This document shows, in pieces, positions 55,501 to 64,000 of a stretch of 64,000 bases of DNA. The notes under the pieces were generated by a model. The model worked only from the letters and a program-made list of their open reading frames with translations. It ran no database searches and was not told where the DNA came from. The DNA is taken from contig JAPDOI010000700.1 of assembly GCA_029168955.1 (NCBI GenBank), forward strand, positions 242,714 to 306,713, given 5' to 3'. A program made the translations under genes and the position numbers. Within the stretch, counting starts at the first letter, position 1. The number at the start of each line of letters is the position of its first letter. The stretch is from Aplectana chamaeleonis (taxonomy: Eukaryota; Nematoda; Chromadorea; Rhabditida; Cosmocercidae).

Positions 55501-58500
55501 ATAACATAACATAACATAACATAACATAACATAACGTAACATAACATAACATAAAAGCATAACATAACATAACAAAGCACAAGATAACATAACACAATAT
55601 AATATCACACAACATGACATGACATAACATAACATAACGCGTCATGACATAACATAACGCAACATAACATAATACAACATGACATGGGGATAAGGGCTCT
55701 CTCCACACAGACGGAGCAGTTGTCTCGTTTTTGAGCTCGATAGGTCACGCTACTCCATTCAAGCAAAGCGTTCCCGAGTGGAATTAGAGCCGTAGAAGGG
55801 AACACAACTCCACCATTGGTAGAGCCCTGTCCCTATGACATAACATAACATAACATAACATAACATAACATAACATAACATAACATAACATAACATAACA
55901 TAACATAACATAACATAACATAACATAACATAACATAACATAACATAACATAACATAACATAACATAAACATAACATAACATAACATAACATAATATAAC
56001 ATATAATATAACGGATAAACATAACATAATATAACATAACATAACATAACATAACATAACATAACATAACATAACATAACATAACACAACATAACATAAC
56101 ATAACATAACATGACATAAAATAACATAACATAACATAACAAAGCACAAGATAACATAACACAACATAATATCACACAACATCACATGACATAACACATA
56201 ATAACATAACGCGTCATGACATGACATGTCATAACATAACATAAGACAACATAATTTAGTGTAACATGACATAACATAACACATACAACATTAAAGAACC
56301 CAACATAACACAGCACAACATAACATAACACAAGATAACATCACATAAAATAAGATAAGGTAACACAACATAACATAACACAGCAAAACATAACAGAAGA
56401 TAACATGGCATGGCATGGCATTTCATGACATGACATGATATGACATGACATGACATGACATGACACAACATGGCATGACATAACATGACATGACGTAACA
56501 TAACATAGCATAACGTAACATAACATAACATAACACAACACAATATAACGTAACATAACATAACATAACGATAACATTAACGTGACACAACGTGACATAA
56601 CATATGTAGGGTTGACCAAGGATGCTGCTAACTGAGAAAGACAGTTAATTTCTATACAGATCATTCAGATTCACAGCCGATGATGATGTGGAAGCTCGGT
56701 TACCGATAAATTCGCATAAAGGAAGTATACGAGAAACGACACCGGTACGTACTTTAGTACAATTCTTCACAAGCTCACTAATATCTAATTCAATTCGTCG
56801 CCTTTACCCAGCTCGCTTAGCCGTCGTCCTCGTTGACTTATGCTGGCCCTAACAATGGAGTCATCAGCTCAGATTTTAGGTCTACCTGTCGCTATTTACC
56901 CTTCTGCGTTTCAAAATGTACCTTCCTAGCTGCCTTTCAATACATCTCGTTCATTTATTACAGCACGTATACTCTGTATAGAAGCGAAATCACCATCACC
57001 CATTGCGCGGCGTGCGGAGGCGCGATGTTGCCTCCGCTCCACACACGCGCACCAAGGGACTACGGGAATTGCGCCTTGATATAGCCTATACAGTGTTGGT
57101 CATTCCTCGAATCGCAGAGAAAGACGTCTCAGCATTTCCGCAGTAATTTTTCGTCTCTAACTGCCATCATTTCCCACCTTAGAGAGCATGTTATTAATTG
57201 AGCCACTTTATCGACTTAGTATAACATGAATTGACAAATGAGGCCATTCTCGAGTTCCTTTCAGGACACAATACTTCGCCTGAACATTGGTGGAAGCAGC
57301 TATAGGATTCGAACCCGATCAATAACGAAATTCGGTCCGAAGACTTTATTAGGTAATCTCTCATAGATTTTTCTTGGTTCATAATTTCATATTTCCGATT
57401 TTCCGCTTCTATGTGCTTGTCCTCCCTATCCCAGTCATATAATTTTTGGTTCACATCGAAACGCTCTGAATCTAGCGGACACCCTGGCCTAGGGCAAGCG
57501 GTCGCGTCGCGGCAATCATTTGCCAGTCAGTGTTCGGTCAGCATTTTCCACAAGCTGCCTCCGTTTCAACCACTTCGGTCCAATAGGACTGAAGAAATCT
57601 GGTTCTGAATGAGGAAAAAAAACCAAAAAAGAAGATAAAAACAAAAATTACGAAAAACCCGAATTCAGGCTTCTCGATCCCTCCATTGGAAACTTTTCAA
57701 AACACAGTAAAATGATGTGAAGTTGAGTTTGGACTATTTGAAGCCTTTTATTGAGCAAATACGGCCATTACATATCCTCGGAACAGGGACTCTCTACACA
57801 CTGAGGGAGGAGTTGTCTCGCCTTTTGCGGCTATTATTCCACTCGGGACCACTTCGCTCGCGTTGAGTGGCGTGAGTTTCAAACTGCAAAAACGGGACAA
57901 CTCCTCCCTCGGTGTGTAGACAGCCCCTGTCCCCATATCCTCTGTTTCGGGGTGAAATACATTTCCGTTTATCGCGTGCGTCTGCGCGCGTACGCTGTGT
58001 TTCCCGCCACACTTTCTTGCTGTCTCACCTCCGCACAAGCGCGCAAAGGAACAGAGTAGATTAGGCTCTGAAGCACAGGATACTCACATATCGTCAATCT
58101 CTGCATGGGTGAAGCCGCGTCGCAACTAGGAGCGCGTGTGTCGAGCGTGTCTAGGTGGCCCCGTTACGGATAAAAACGATCAATATTGCTCACCGCTGGT
58201 CTTCTCATGATCTACATTCTCCCTGTTCTTAATCTTCATTTTTTTTCTTTCTTTCTTCCCATTTCCCCCTTTTTTATACATTCATCTGGTAACTCTTCTA
58301 TAGTTTTTTTCCTGTGTGGATTTTGGGAATATAGAACGATTTGGTTTAAAACATATCGTGAAGAGAAAAATGCGCGTTCACGCCTTATGTGGAAGTACAG
58401 GATTATTATAAGAGCAAAACATAAGAGAAAAAAAGAAAATTGAGCAGAAAGAACGATAAAAGACAGATGAGAATGACGAATTGGATGAATGTCGGTCATG

Positions 58501-60570
58501 GGAAAATCAGCGGTGAGCAATATCGATCGTTTTTTTATCCGCAACGGAGCAACTCCATTCGCTAGACAAGCGCGCTCCTAGTTGCGACGCGGCTTCCCAC
58601 CACCCAGAGACTGACTATAAACCGTGAAAATGTAGCGATTCGTAGTGCAGGCATCATTATGAGAACATTTAGGTCGATTTGTTAGAATGAATCATGAGCA
58701 TCGCCGACAATGGGCCGATTGGTACTTCGAAGATCAAGAAGAGTACTTCTTCGAGAGGGTCCCAAGGTTTGATATTGTCAAGAGCTCATCTGGGTCTTCT
58801 TCTGATAGATATGTCGATTTACAGATACTTCGATCCTATATACGATTTCTATGCCACAGGAAAACTACACGTTCCAAAGGTATGTATGTTAGCAGGGCAG
58901 TCTGTCATAATCAGGTGCTCGGACAATGGAGCGGACCGACCGCGAGCGAAAATCCCGATTCGTGCCGACCGCGTGCCACTATCGTACTGGCCGCGGGCAG
59001 AAAAATGCATTTTATACCGAGCGCGCGCATTTACGTACTGACCGCACACACAAACTAGCGCACGCGGTCGATACGCCTGAGCCTCATTAAAACTTCTCGC
59101 GAAATTTCATGGATACGCACTGACCGCGTTACTGTGCGTACCGACCGCGTGACTGTGCGTAACGACCGCGTGGCAATTCCTATCGACCGCGTGACTGTGC
59201 GTACCGACCGCGTGGCAATGCGTATCGACCGCGCTAATGTGCGTGCCGACCGCGTGCAAATTGCGTTCTTAACGTCGCCCATTTTGCGGTCGGTCCACCT
59301 CATTGATTGTCTAAGGGGCTACATACTTATCGTTGAAAAAAAATTTCAGGATCTTTGCTTTGACAAATTCATGGCTGAGCTGCGATTCTGGGCTGTGAGC
59401 AAGTCCCGAATGGATGAGTGCTGCTCGCCATTCACTCAGTACTGCATACGAATGGACCATCGCGGAACGGTTGGAGTGGTTTCATTTTCGGAAGTTATTT
59501 TTGACTCAGAACTTCTGACTTTTCTGAAGACAAAGTATAGATTAACCCCACAAATTGCCGATTACGTCTCTCTGTCGACAGGAGCGGCGCATGCGTGCGT
59601 GCATTCGTTGTAGGACCTCCCGCGCCTAGACTTTGTCTAGGAACGGTAGCATCACGCTTTAGCATAAATTCCGAAGCAGTTTAATAAATGGTATCCGACT
59701 AGAAAGAATCTGATTTTTGTCGGCCTAGAGTGCGCAGTTGAAATGCGCAGCTTCCTTGAGTGAAACAGTGCTTCTCTAGGCCGGATTCCGTTCCGCAATT
59801 GCGTCTCGACACTCCTTGCGACCGCACGCGCTCGGGTCGGTCGAGTTTGCAGCGCCGAAACGGACTTGATGAGGCTTTTTGATACAGTTTTCTCCAAATT
59901 TTTCAAGTTTCCAGTTTTCGTAACCCACCTGTAGTCAACAGATCGGCGGCTGCGGCTCTGGAAACTCTTCCGACTTGGGTCGTGCGGCCACAAAGCGTGT
60001 CGAGACGCGATTGCGGACCGAAATTCGGCAAAGAGAAGCACAGTACATAGCTCTATACAAATTTTTCAACGCTTCTCACTGGTAACTAATTTGTGTAAAC
60101 AAAAAAGTTGCATTCCAGGAGAAGGATCACTTCATTGGAGTCCGATGTGCAAACATACGACGACGGTTATGGCTCATACTCGAGGGTCATTCTCAATCTC
60201 GATGGTGGAAAGTGAGTTTTTCCAACATTAGGAAGAAACCCGTAGGCAGCTTCGGAGAGCAATTCCGAGAGAAAGAAGTCAAGTTTTTCTCTAAAGTAGG
60301 TCAGCGTCCCTGAAGTTTGTTGAGATCAGGGAAATCTCTGACTTTTTCGAAACATTATATTCCAATTTTTACTGAAAAGTTGAGAAAAAGTCCCGTCTAT
60401 GGTGACAAAGTTTTCAACATAGTACAAGTTTCCACTAGATTTTCGATTATTTGAAGAATCTTGAAAGCAACGAACTCGAAGGTCGCAAAATTAGCCTCTA
60501 GACGGAATTAAACATTCTTAAATCTTCGCTTATGCTCATTTTTCAAGAAATCTTTCCATATTTATTTATT

Positions 60571-60609
<39 letters not shown>

Positions 60610-61930
60610 TTACTACCATTTATTTGGTTCATTTATTTACTATTTATTTATTTATTTATTTATTTATTCATTCGTTTCTTTGTTCATTTATTTATTTCAT
60701 TTCATTTTATGTATTTATTTATTTTATTTATTTTTTTCATCTATTTGTTTATATTTATTTATTTATTTTATTTACTCATTTATTATTTATTCATTTATTT
60801 ATTTATTTATATTCATTCATTTATTTTTTTATTCATTCTGTTTCTTTTGTTTATTTATTTATTTTTATTTATTTATTTATTTATTTATTTGTTTATTTAT
60901 TTATTTATTTATTCATCTATTTATTAATTTATTTCTTATTTTCTTTCATTTATTTTTGTATTCATCTATTTATTCATTCATTGATTTTATTTATTTATTT
61001 ATTTATTTACTTATTTGTTCATCTATTTATTTTTTACTTATTTCTTTCATTCATTTAGTTCTTCATCTATATATTTTTAATTTTTTACTTTCCTAATTAT
61101 TTATCTATTATTATTTATTTATTTCTTTATTTATTTATTTATTCATCTATTTATTTGTACTTTCTTTGTTCTTGCATTTATTTCTTTATTTATTTAATTA
61201 CTTTATTTATCTATTTGTTTGCTTATTTATTTCTTCATTTATTTATTCATTCATCATTTATTAATTAATTAATTTATTTATTTATTTATTTTTTTATTTA
61301 TTTACTTCTATTTATCTATTTATGTATTTGTTCATTTATTTATTTATTTATTTATCTACTCAATTTTATTTATTATTATTTATTTATTTATTCATTTATT
61401 TATTTTTTATTTTATTCTTTTTATTTATTTCTTTATTTATTTAATTATTTATTTACCATTCTATTTATTTATTTATTTATTATTTATTTGTTTATTTATT
61501 TATCTAATTATTTATTTATTTACTTTCATTTATTTATTTATTTATTCTGAGTACGTTCACTAGAACGCTCCAATAAACAACTCGTCGAGCATTGAGAAGA
61601 AAGATATTCTCTGGGCTAAGAAAATAATCAATGATAACAAAAGAAAAATCAGAAGAAAAGTCATCGGATGTTAGAGCAATGCAGACAACAACAAAAGTAG
61701 AAAAAAAGTAAAAGTTAAAAGGAATTAAAATTTGAAACACCGGCTTATTTTACAATAATGGTTGAATATGCGTGAGCATGAATATATAGCAGTTACCCAA
61801 CTCTTACCCTAATAGAATTCAGGCTTTCGAAGTGATCTCGACGGCATTCGTGGTGCTCTCGATATCGGCACTGATTCTTGGTTCACTTCCAGAATTTCAA
61901 GTACCTCAAAAGACCGATGACGGACAACTG
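52426..61930 (+). CDS. voltage-gated potassium (Kv) channel, 5' part of the gene (T1 domain and S1)
   Basis: Kv subunits form tetrameric plasma-membrane channels that open on depolarisation. Eight exons join in phase into about 245 residues: 52426-52517, 56660-56744, 57265-57352, 58673-58766, 58825-58879, 59350 to about 59469, 60119-60211 and 61823-61930. Residues 1-59 are an N-terminal tail. Residues about 61-165 are the T1 tetramerisation domain, with LRLNIGGSSYR, EEYFFERVP, DFYATGKLHVP and ELRFWAV. His135, Cys141, Cys162 and Cys163 make the zinc motif H-x5-C-x20-CC of Shab, Shaw and Shal-type T1 domains, absent from Shaker. A basic linker (IRRRLWLILE) precedes S1, about residues 211-231. 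The rest of the channel (S2-S6, pore) is not found in the window, so this is partial. The end of exon 6 is uncertain. Introns hold many mobile elements. Exact subfamily not assigned. Confidence 0.88.
52557..52735 (+). repeat. CATAA pentanucleotide array, left of RTE copy 2
   Basis: About 35 copies of the five-base unit with few variants. It ends exactly where the truncated RTE element starts. The LCYVMLCYVM-type frames here are repeat translations. Confidence 0.95.
52734..55404 (+). mobile_element. RTE-type non-LTR retrotransposon, copy 2, 5'-truncated
   Basis: Begins CAATACGTTGCTGGCCAGG, corresponding to an internal position of copy 1 (near 11669), so the 5' part including the start of the endonuclease is missing. 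It ends CCGATTAAGTCAA, followed by CATAA repeats. It lies in intron 1 of the Kv gene, in the same orientation. Confidence 0.9.
52740..55371 (+). pseudogene. endonuclease-reverse transcriptase of RTE copy 2, frameshifted
   Basis: The end of the endonuclease carries AFDSDHRPVLMNF (catalytic SDH motif, near 53100). The reverse transcriptase follows: GKAGGDDNITAEMLKALP (53795), LFDFEAAFDSPHRDRLLNAL (motif A), TGVRQGAVAGPFLFNFAVDD (motif B) and LEYADDILL (motif C, near 54490). The C-terminal part contains DDFCYLGCLLKNDGSYAADI and RRKFWTDVVKEDLKSLGI. Single-base insertions near 54090 (in the FRPGRS region) and 54510 (just after YADD) shift the frame. The longest intact pieces are 53474-54142, 54139-54516 and 54892-55371. 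Better preserved than copy 1, but not functional as read. Confidence 0.9.
55405..55684 (+). repeat. CATAA array following RTE copy 2
   Basis: Starts directly after the element's 3' end and becomes irregular (CACAA and CATGA variants) towards the inserted hairpin element. Confidence 0.93.
55685..55836. mobile_element. hairpin MITE (GGGACAGGGTCTCTC family) inside the CATAA array
   Basis: GGGGATAAGGGCTCTCTCCAC at the left pairs with TAGAGCCCTGTCCCTA at the right. Inner arms (GGAGCAGTTGTCTCG and inverse-like ACACAACTCC) resemble 57783-57934. Confidence 0.65.
55837..56606 (+). repeat. CATAA array, continuation, degenerating to CATGACATGG
   Basis: Clean repeats to about 56130, then variants with CACAA, CATGA and CATGG. 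Together with 55405-55684 it forms about 1.05 kb of array in Kv intron 1. Confidence 0.95.
56660..56744 (+). CDS. Kv gene exon 2
   Basis: Preceded by TTTCTATACAG and followed by GTACGT. It completes the split Arg codon and encodes 28 residues of the N-terminal tail (FTADDDVEARLPINSHKG within), ending in phase 0. It lies only about 55 bases after the end of a CATAA array. Confidence 0.72.
57265..57352 (+). CDS. Kv gene exon 3 (start of T1)
   Basis: Flanked by TTCCTTTCAG and GTAATC. Encodes the hallmark first strand of T1, ILRLNIGGSSYRIRT, and ends TLL plus one base of a Gly codon. Confidence 0.9.
57783..57934. mobile_element. hairpin MITE (GGGACAGGGTCTCTC family) in Kv intron 3
   Basis: ACAGGGACTCTCTACACACTG is inverted as GTGTGTAGACAGCCCCTGTCC, with GGAGGAGTTGTCTCG and GGGACAACTCCTCC arms inside. 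Confidence 0.8.
57935..58085. repeat. GC-rich repeat shared with 21935-22092
   Basis: Contains GTGCGTCTGCGCGCGTACGCTG and GCACAAGCGCGCAAAGGAAC, as in the other copy. It abuts the preceding MITE. Confidence 0.5.
58088..58618. mobile_element. foldback element in Kv intron 3
   Basis: Outer arms GCCGCGTCGCAACTAGGAGCGCG and CGCGCTCCTAGTTGCGACGCGGC, and inner arms AACGATCAATATTGCTCACCGC and GCGGTGAGCAATATCGATCGTT, are inverted pairs. The outermost ATATCGTCAATCTCTG resembles the end of the element at 168-2192. It ends only about 55 bases before exon 4. Confidence 0.75.
58673..58766 (+). CDS. Kv gene exon 4 (T1)
   Basis: The acceptor ACATTTAG at 58672 completes the Gly codon. Encodes RFVRMNHEHRRQWADWYFED and EEYFFERVP. 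The donor is GTTTGA, weaker than usual but in phase with exon 5. Confidence 0.85.
58825..58879 (+). CDS. Kv gene exon 5 (T1)
   Basis: Separated from exon 4 by a 58-base intron ending TTTACAG, and followed by GTATGT. Encodes YFDPIYDFYATGKLHVPK, which includes the zinc-binding His. Confidence 0.9.
59113..59262 (+). repeat. 21-base tandem repeat in Kv intron 5
   Basis: About seven units of the type GCGTACCGACCGCGTGACTGT, with looser spaced copies of GACCGCG upstream (58930-59060). The period is a multiple of three, so it reads as a heptad TVRTDRV frame, but it lies between exons. Confidence 0.8.
59350..59469 (+). CDS. Kv gene exon 6 (end of T1)
   Basis: Begins after AAATTTCAG. Encodes DLCFDKFMAELRFWAV and then DECC, supplying the three zinc-binding cysteines. 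The donor is uncertain: GT at 59470, 59476 and 59479 are all in phase 0 with exon 7, and none is a strong site. Confidence 0.85.
59764..60045. mobile_element. 283-base palindromic MITE (GTGCTTATCTGGGCC family), copy 4
   Basis: In Kv intron 6. ACAGTGCTTCTCTAGGCCGG at the left and GAGAAGCACAGTA at the right. Diverged, but with the same arms and T-rich centre. Confidence 0.78.
60119..60211 (+). CDS. Kv gene exon 7 (T1-S1 linker)
   Basis: Between GCATTCCAG and GTGAGT, 31 codons. CANIRRRLWLILEGHSQSR matches the basic linker that leads into S1 in Kv channels. Confidence 0.82.
60553..61550 (+). repeat. TTTA tetranucleotide array in Kv intron 7
   Basis: About one kilobase of TTTA repeats with TTCA, TTTC and TCTA variants. 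Overlapping Ile, Phe, Leu and Tyr-rich frames are repeat translations. Confidence 0.95.
61823..61930 (+). CDS. Kv gene exon 8 (S1 helix)
   Basis: After AGAATTCAG, 36 codons. AFEVISTAFVVLSISALILG is the S1 membrane helix and SLPEF is the conserved end of S1. The following GCAAGT would be a GC-AG type donor. Reading on instead reaches a stop after about 14 codons. Confidence 0.82.
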
Positions 61931-62239
61931 GCAAGTTTTTTTTCTCGTTGTTTTCCCTCCGTTTGATTCACGCTTTTCTTTTTTTGTGCTCTCCTTGACT
62001 AATCGACTTTATCCTCCTTCTTCACCATTATTTTACCCATTTTCGAGGCGCTGAGAGGGAAGCTATTGGTAACATTCATGTATGTACATATCTGACGCAC
62101 AACTGATCTGATTTTTTGTCGAGTAGATTAATAGGGGAAGTGTTCATGGCTGTAAACGCATACGCAAAAACGACTTGTATTGTTAGTATCTGTTAGGGCT
62201 CCATAGTAGAACTGCGCTGTATCCCGCCCCGAGCTGCAG
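61931..62239 (+). other. start of Kv intron 8, no further exon found
   Basis: T-rich sequence after the putative GC donor. No S2-like exon was recognised here or in the remaining 1.8 kb. Confidence 0.4.
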
Positions 62240-64000
62240 GTTATACTTAGTATACATTGGATCCGACTCACTCATTTTCGGATATCCATCCGAATGAATC
62301 GAAATTTTCGTTAATCAAAATCCGATTCACCGAAAAAGCGTCAAAAAACTGGAGTGATCCGTGTAATCTGAATCACCTGAAATGCTGCCATGAGTCGGAT
62401 AATGATTCGGATACCGAATATCCGAAATATGTCATGATTTCCGGATCGGATAATGAGTAGGATATTCTTAGATTCGGCATGTCTTGTTACTCAAAAAAGT
62501 ATATCTTATGTCATGACTGGACATTTTGTTATACTGTAGCCCTGCAGGTGCGTATTCACACTGCAGACATCCAATTGACGAGCATTGCGAAAATTACGCC
62601 GCCTTTTCTGCACTTCGTCAGCGCAGATTTTGCTCATTAGGTGTTTGGCATATTTTTGCGACACACGGTCGCGTTGCGTCTGTCGCGGAGCACCCGCCCT
62701 TTAAAGGCAGTGTTCACGATGGATAAAGTAATGGAGAAAACTGTGAAAACCTGTGTTGTTCGAAAACAGCTGGAGAACTGAGAGGGTTCCTCGGCGACAA
62801 ATGCGCTAAAATTGAAGTTATTAAGGCCCAAAGATGCCAATCCGTGCAGAGGTCACAGCGCCGCCCATAGGAAGTGGAATTCGCTGCTGTGCCTGGTCAA
62901 AATTCTGCGACGTGCACAGCAACTAATAAATTCATTTACGTAAAAAAAGTAGTAAAAATTGTGTAACACTTAACCAGGGCGTCGTCCTGACAGGTCTACG
63001 ACTGTTACATAGTCTATGACGGTGTACATGTGTCATCGTTCTGCGGGGGAAGGAATGATTGCTTCGGTAAAGATTAACCGAGCAGATGAGTGAGAGCGGC
63101 GCTTGGGCTTCTGTGGAGCGGTGCGATAAGGCGCTCCTTCAGAAAGGGAATATGCTGGTTCGATCTCGCCCGGAGCCGAGCGTTTTGCGATCAACTCAGC
63201 ACCTTGTGTGAAGTAATATACGAGTATATAGCCACAATTTCTCACACAAAACAAATACAGAGCAGTTAGTGTTAAAGAAATAATAGCAGTAGAGCTCTGG
63301 AAAGGTCGACTGGACTCTCTGAGAACAATTACTGATCATCAGTTTTGAGCCAGTTGATGACCACTGATACTACAAAACATCACCAGAGCCGTGCACCAGC
63401 GAAAAATAGGCTGATTTCAGATGTCGCTGTAAAGAGCGCCAGGCATGCAATCTAACACAAATCGCGGCGGGATTCGCATCGGAGTAACGGAATCGGTCGT
63501 CGTGGGAACAGTTTTCGCGTGTGGGTCGCAGCGACATGTCGCGGAGGGCTGACATACTGCACATTTGCGGCTTGAGTTATGTCAGCCCTCCGCAACAGAC
63601 AGACGCGTGATTACTGTTCCTACGACGACCGATGCTGTCGCTCTGATGCGGGTCCCGCCGTGATCTGTGGGAGGTTGCATGCCTGCCGCTCATGACAGCG
63701 ACAAAGTATGCCAATCCCCTAGTTGGCATTGATCCTCTTCGCTTGATTTGTTTGTGCGAGTATGGCGCATTGAGGGCACGATTGGCCCCCAAAAACCATG
63801 GGTATTGATCGAATGGGCAACCCTGTTCGAAGAAGTTCAGATAGGAACTCAAAGGTATTTGGGAATTTGGTGTGGAGGATTGGTACTCGTGACGCTCATT
63901 TAAAGTAATGCTTCAATATTACACTTACTTTGAAGATATTATAAAAAATGAGTACATTTTTTTAGTACTGGTTCCAAATATTTGGAGATATATAGTATAT
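62240..64000 (+). repeat. diverged second copy of sequence at 329-1660
   Basis: TACATTGGATCCGACTCACTC (62249) matches 327. GCAGGTGCGTATTCACACTG and CAGACATCCAATTG (62545) match 751-785. TTGATCCTCTT and TGTTTGTGCGAG (63728) match 861. TAATGCTTCAATATTACAC with ACTTTGAAGA (63906) matches 1564. The order is the same with insertions between, so this is a related element running off the window. Confidence 0.6.
63095..63190 (+). repeat. tRNA-like segment (possible SINE head)
   Basis: CTGGTTCGATCTCGCC at 63155-63170 is a good B box. The A box is poor (GGAGCGGTGCG) and no terminator is clear. Weak evidence for a tRNA-derived repeat. Confidence 0.3.

Noticed and set aside
52549..56561. Long minus-strand frames rich in MLCYVMLCYV
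   Set aside because: They are pure translations of the CATAA array, present in all frames, with no start or splice context.
58694..59041. 115-codon frame starting MSIADNGPIG
   Set aside because: It reads exon 4 in the wrong frame and runs through the 58-base intron. Only its YFDPIYDFYATGKLHVPK part (exon 5) is real coding sequence.
59134..59613. 159-codon continuous frame with TVRTDRV repeats followed by T1-like sequence
   Set aside because: The first half is an intronic 21-base repeat. The T1 sequence starts at the TTTCAG acceptor at 59349 and joins exon 5 in phase, so the continuous frame is not the product.
60532..61096. Three overlapping frames of 131-144 codons rich in Phe, Ile, Leu and Tyr
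   Set aside because: Translations of the TTTA array inside Kv intron 7. Hydrophobicity comes from the repeat and is not evidence of a membrane protein.

Overview
This window is nuclear DNA of an animal, most likely a nematode. The evidence is a multi-exon gene with 58-base introns and TTTCAG-type 3' splice sites, a 58-base intron inside a Tc1-like transposase, RTE and Penelope-like retroelements, and many foldback (MITE-like) repeats. There is no sign of bacterial gene organisation, rRNA or CRISPR. The species cannot be named from sequence alone.

The only host gene I can assemble is on the + strand from about 52.4 kb to at least 61.9 kb. It is the 5' part of a voltage-gated potassium (Kv) channel gene. 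Eight exons join in phase and encode about 245 residues: an N-terminal tail, a complete T1 tetramerisation domain with the zinc motif H-x5-C-x20-CC of non-Shaker Kv channels, a linker and the first membrane helix (S1). S2-S6 and the pore must lie beyond the window or in sequence I could not resolve. Its introns are full of mobile DNA: an RTE retroelement between CATAA arrays in intron 1, foldback elements in introns 3 and 6, a 21-base tandem repeat in intron 5 and a 1-kb TTTA array in intron 7.

The rest of the window is a mosaic of repeats. At 0.2-2.2 kb lies a 2-kb terminal-inverted-repeat element, with diverged relatives of its interior at 62.2-64 kb. At 3.8-5.0 kb a Tc1-like transposon lacking its N-terminal half is nested in a palindromic element. 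From 6.3 to 9.3 kb there is a run of foldback elements. At 11.3-14.2 kb is a broken RTE-type LINE, flanked by distant inverted repeats. From 15 to 31 kb there are many short elements, a 43-base satellite and a 0.77-kb tandem duplication. At 39.5-42.8 kb is a young Penelope-like element with near-identical direct repeats, a reading frame broken only by two stop codons, a GIY-YIG endonuclease domain, and a hammerhead-ribozyme-like motif in each repeat. From 42.8 to 52 kb there are nested non-autonomous elements.

The least explained pattern is a core of about 130 bases present six times. It is recognisable by GTACCTCAAACTTGGGTAA and is flanked each time by one of three unrelated sets of short palindromic arm repeats. 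Gene-sized reading frames elsewhere are mostly translations of microsatellites or repeats.
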